Part shown: positions 63,401 through 64,000 of the stretch, piece after piece
How the letters are laid out: each line of letters begins with the position of its first letter
Numbering within the stretch: the stretch's first letter is position 1
Source of the DNA: Eubacteriales bacterium
GTDB taxonomy: Bacteria; Bacillota; Clostridia; Christensenellales; CAG-138
Reading direction: 5' to 3'
DNA length: 64,000 nt
Assembly: GCA_021373115.1 (NCBI GenBank)
Contig: JAJFTI010000030.1
Span: 1-64,000, forward strand
Program-made: the position numbers and the translations under genes
Notes under the pieces: model-generated
The model's input: the letters and a program-made list of their open reading frames with translations, nothing else
Databases searched by the model: none
Told to the model about the DNA's origin: nothing

Positions 63401-63878
63401 TGGCGTAAGCAAGCGCGCCGTCGTAATTGTTTGCCAGCAGCGCTTGAGGAATATCGCCCGCGAGACAGGCCGAGAGGCAGACGAGGCCCTCGCAGTGCTG
63501 TTCCAGCAGGTCGTAGTCGATGCGGGGACGATAGTAAAACCCGTGCAGAAACGCTTCGCTGGAAAGATACATGAGGTTTTCATAGCCTGTTTGGTTTTTG
63601 CACAGAAGAATCAAATGCGCGTATTCGCGATCCTGCGAGCCTTCCCGGTCGCGCATGGAACGCGGAGCAATATAGGTTTCCATGCCGATCAGGGGCTTGA
63701 TCCCTTCCTTCTTACAGGCTTTATAAAAATCAATTACGCCGTACATGACCCCGTGGTCGGTCACGGCGAGCGCAGTTTGCCCGAGCGATTTCGCGCGCGC
63801 GACCAGATCGGAAATGCGCGCCGCGCCGTCAAGCAGGCTGAACTGCGTGTGAACGTGCAGATGCGTGAAATTACCCAT
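60459..63878 (-). CDS. dnaE: DNA polymerase III alpha subunit (DnaE type)
   Basis: 1139 residues. PHP domain opens MGNFTHLHVHTQFSLLDG; its other metal-site blocks follow. Palm catalytic aspartates lie in MPDFDIDFCYERR (about residue 391). Thumb, fingers and helix-hairpin-helix regions (GAASLRNVG-type AVRNVGSAVME), then an OB domain near residues 985-1060 (VTVAGLLTQCKQKPTRAG). No PolC exonuclease insert. ATG 63878 is preceded by AAAGGAG and overlaps the end of whiA by eight bases, so translation is coupled. Confidence 0.97.
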   Translation of the reverse strand: MGNFTHLHVHTQFSLLDGAARISDLVARAKSLGQTALAVTDHGVMYGVIDFYKACKKEGIKPLIGMETYIAPRSMRDREGSQDREYAHLILLCKNQTGYENLMYLSSEAFLHGFYYRPRIDYDLLEQHCEGLVCLSACLAGDIPQALLANNYDGALAYAKRLQGMFGEDFYIELQNHGIPEQLQVLPGLRKIAAEIGAKCVATNDIHYVSPDDAEAQDVLLCIQTQRFIDEPDRMRMEGTQFYLKSEAEMLLALPEDAEAIANTAEVAEKCNLEIAFNIRRMPAFTAPDGLDNAVYLEQLCRAGMTKKLPEADAEALARLDYELGVIKQMGFVDYFLIVWDFIHYAKLHGIMVGPGRGSGAGSLAAYCLDITDVDPIQYNLLFERFLNPERISMPDFDIDFCYERRQEVIDYVAEKYGDGHVSQIITFGTMAARAVIRDVGRVLRVPYADVDRLSKMVPFEISMTLERALQISPELKKQYESDETTKRIIDLCLRLEGLPRHSSTHAAGVVISSVPITEAVPLQVNDSVVTTQFPMTTLEELGLLKMDFLGLRTLTVIRDTLHFIADDGLAVPDLDKVPFTDPAVYRMIAVGDTDGVFQLESGGMRQFLQQLKPDCFEDLIAGISLYRPGPMEQIPRYVKGKHDPTSVVYSHPLLEPILCTTYGCMVYQEQVMEIVRALAGYSYGRSDLVRRAMAKKKHEVMAKEREYFVHGTEGVVGAVKNGVPEPVANKIFDEMMDFASYAFNKSHAAAYAVLAYRTAYLKYYYPVEFLTALINSYLGSVETVAKYVYSARNHGIRVLPPDVNFSRARFSPEQGAIRFGLSAVRNVGSAVMEAMVQERTENGRFTSFFDFCDRVDGLNKRMLEALISAGCFDSMGAKRAQLLAVYERALDASAAARKARGTGQMSLFDLDGGKALKSEQIPLPSVPDLSHQIVLAKERESTGLYLSGHPLDNYQEQMRKLKYTIDDLAEADGSGNVKDNDAVTVAGLLTQCKQKPTRAGTGLMGYAVLEGVTGSVEAVLFPRTLQQVGSLFVDDAAVLARGKLNIRDDRANSLLIDELLPLGEAGKSVYIQFPMLTEQATAVACAFLKKYPGNTPVVLCDAAKRTGKGVPKEFFVDPSDVFLAAAEDRFGRGSIKIK

Positions 63879-63999
63879 GACGGATCTCCTTTGCAATGCG
63901 AACCAAGCGCGCGAGCCGGTGGTTCATGCCGCTCTTGCCAAGTTCGGCGAGGTCGGCAAGCTCCTGCAGCGTTGCGTCCGGATGGCTGAGACGAAGCAT
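63871..63999 (-). CDS. whiA: Sporulation/cell-division regulator WhiA, C-terminal fragment
   Basis: The last 42 codons run off the right edge. They read LRLSHPDATLQELADL...KSGMNHRLARL, the C-terminal helix-turn-helix of WhiA, which in intact proteins follows a LAGLIDADG-type homing-endonuclease-like domain. Frame is closed at TAA 63871, inside the dnaE start. The gene order whiA-dnaE is common in Clostridia. Confidence 0.85.
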   Translation of the reverse strand: MLRLSHPDATLQELADLAELGKSGMNHRLARLVRIAKEIRHG

Positions 64000-64000
64000 C

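Noticed and set aside
62190-63989. A 599-codon reading frame on the + strand opposite dnaE
   Set aside because: It lies entirely antisense to a complete, motif-verified DnaE, has high Arg/Ala content typical of GC-driven shadow frames and no recognisable domain.
1-64000. CRISPR arrays, tRNA or rRNA genes, insertion sequences, prophage
   Set aside because: No regularly spaced direct repeats, no cloverleaf-like or rRNA-like sequence and no transposase, integrase or structural phage gene was recognised.

Overview
The window looks like a chromosomal segment of a moderately GC-rich member of the Clostridia (Bacillota). Reasons: whiA overlaps dnaE; a formate-THF ligase (fhs)/folD pair sits beside the ACT-domain/DUF711 pair common in this class; Shine-Dalgarno sites are strong (AGGAGG-like); CUT1- and ribose-type sugar ABC systems, OmpR-type two-component systems and a parS-like site are present. 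No rRNA, tRNA, CRISPR array, transposase or phage gene was found. Organism assignment is inference from gene content and rests on no database search.

Layout. (1) 0.2-11.2 kb, + strand: a sugar-acid catabolic locus with a GntR regulator, RraA-like aldolase, cyclase-family metalloenzyme, KDPG aldolase, PfkB (KDG-type) kinase, ribose-type ABC importer (ATPase, permease, lipoprotein), zinc MDR dehydrogenase, D-2-hydroxyacid dehydrogenase and two VOC proteins. The lower end of the route (KDG to KDPG to pyruvate + glyceraldehyde-3-P) is clear. The upper steps are not, and no recognisable dehydratase is present. (2) 11.4-15.3 kb: an AraC/GyrI-like regulator, an AT-rich GT-C-type membrane protein, a parS-like palindrome and a TM2 protein. 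(3) 15.6-19.9 kb: ACT protein, DUF711, fhs and folD (one-carbon metabolism). (4) 19.9-29.1 kb: a DUF1295 methyltransferase-like protein, then a two-component system followed by an ABC importer set without an ATPase (very large binding protein, two permeases) joined to an HlyD-like adaptor and a MacB-like membrane protein. This is the most unusual operon in the window. (5) 29.2-38.2 kb: MFS exporter, second two-component system, converging Fe-S membrane protein and DUF2202 ferritin-like lipoprotein, an orphan anchored protein and an M15 (VanY-type) peptidase. (6) 38.4-43.9 kb: the AmmeMemoRadiSam set (Memo-AMMECR1 fusion, radical SAM enzyme) with a cupin, a second GT-C membrane protein that may be read from a leaderless transcript, and a DUF937 protein with a histone-H1-like tail. 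(7) 44-57.5 kb: an accessory stretch of small genes, mostly minus strand (GNATs, VOC, DUF1697, P-loop kinase, diguanylate cyclase, XRE/DUF998 pair, AraC, C39-like, acyltransferase, isochorismatase/WYL pair), with a decayed gene and a dispersed ~130-bp repeat present three times. (8) 57.8-64 kb: an AT-rich orphan, then a 23S rRNA uracil methyltransferase, dnaE and the 3' end of whiA.

How the genes work together: region 1 imports and degrades a sugar or sugar acid under GntR control. Region 3 supplies one-carbon units. Region 4 couples external sensing to transport or envelope export. The remaining accessory genes look like individually regulated detoxification, signalling and envelope functions. 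Start codons were moved from the longest reading frame wherever a Shine-Dalgarno site, promoter or repeat argued for it.
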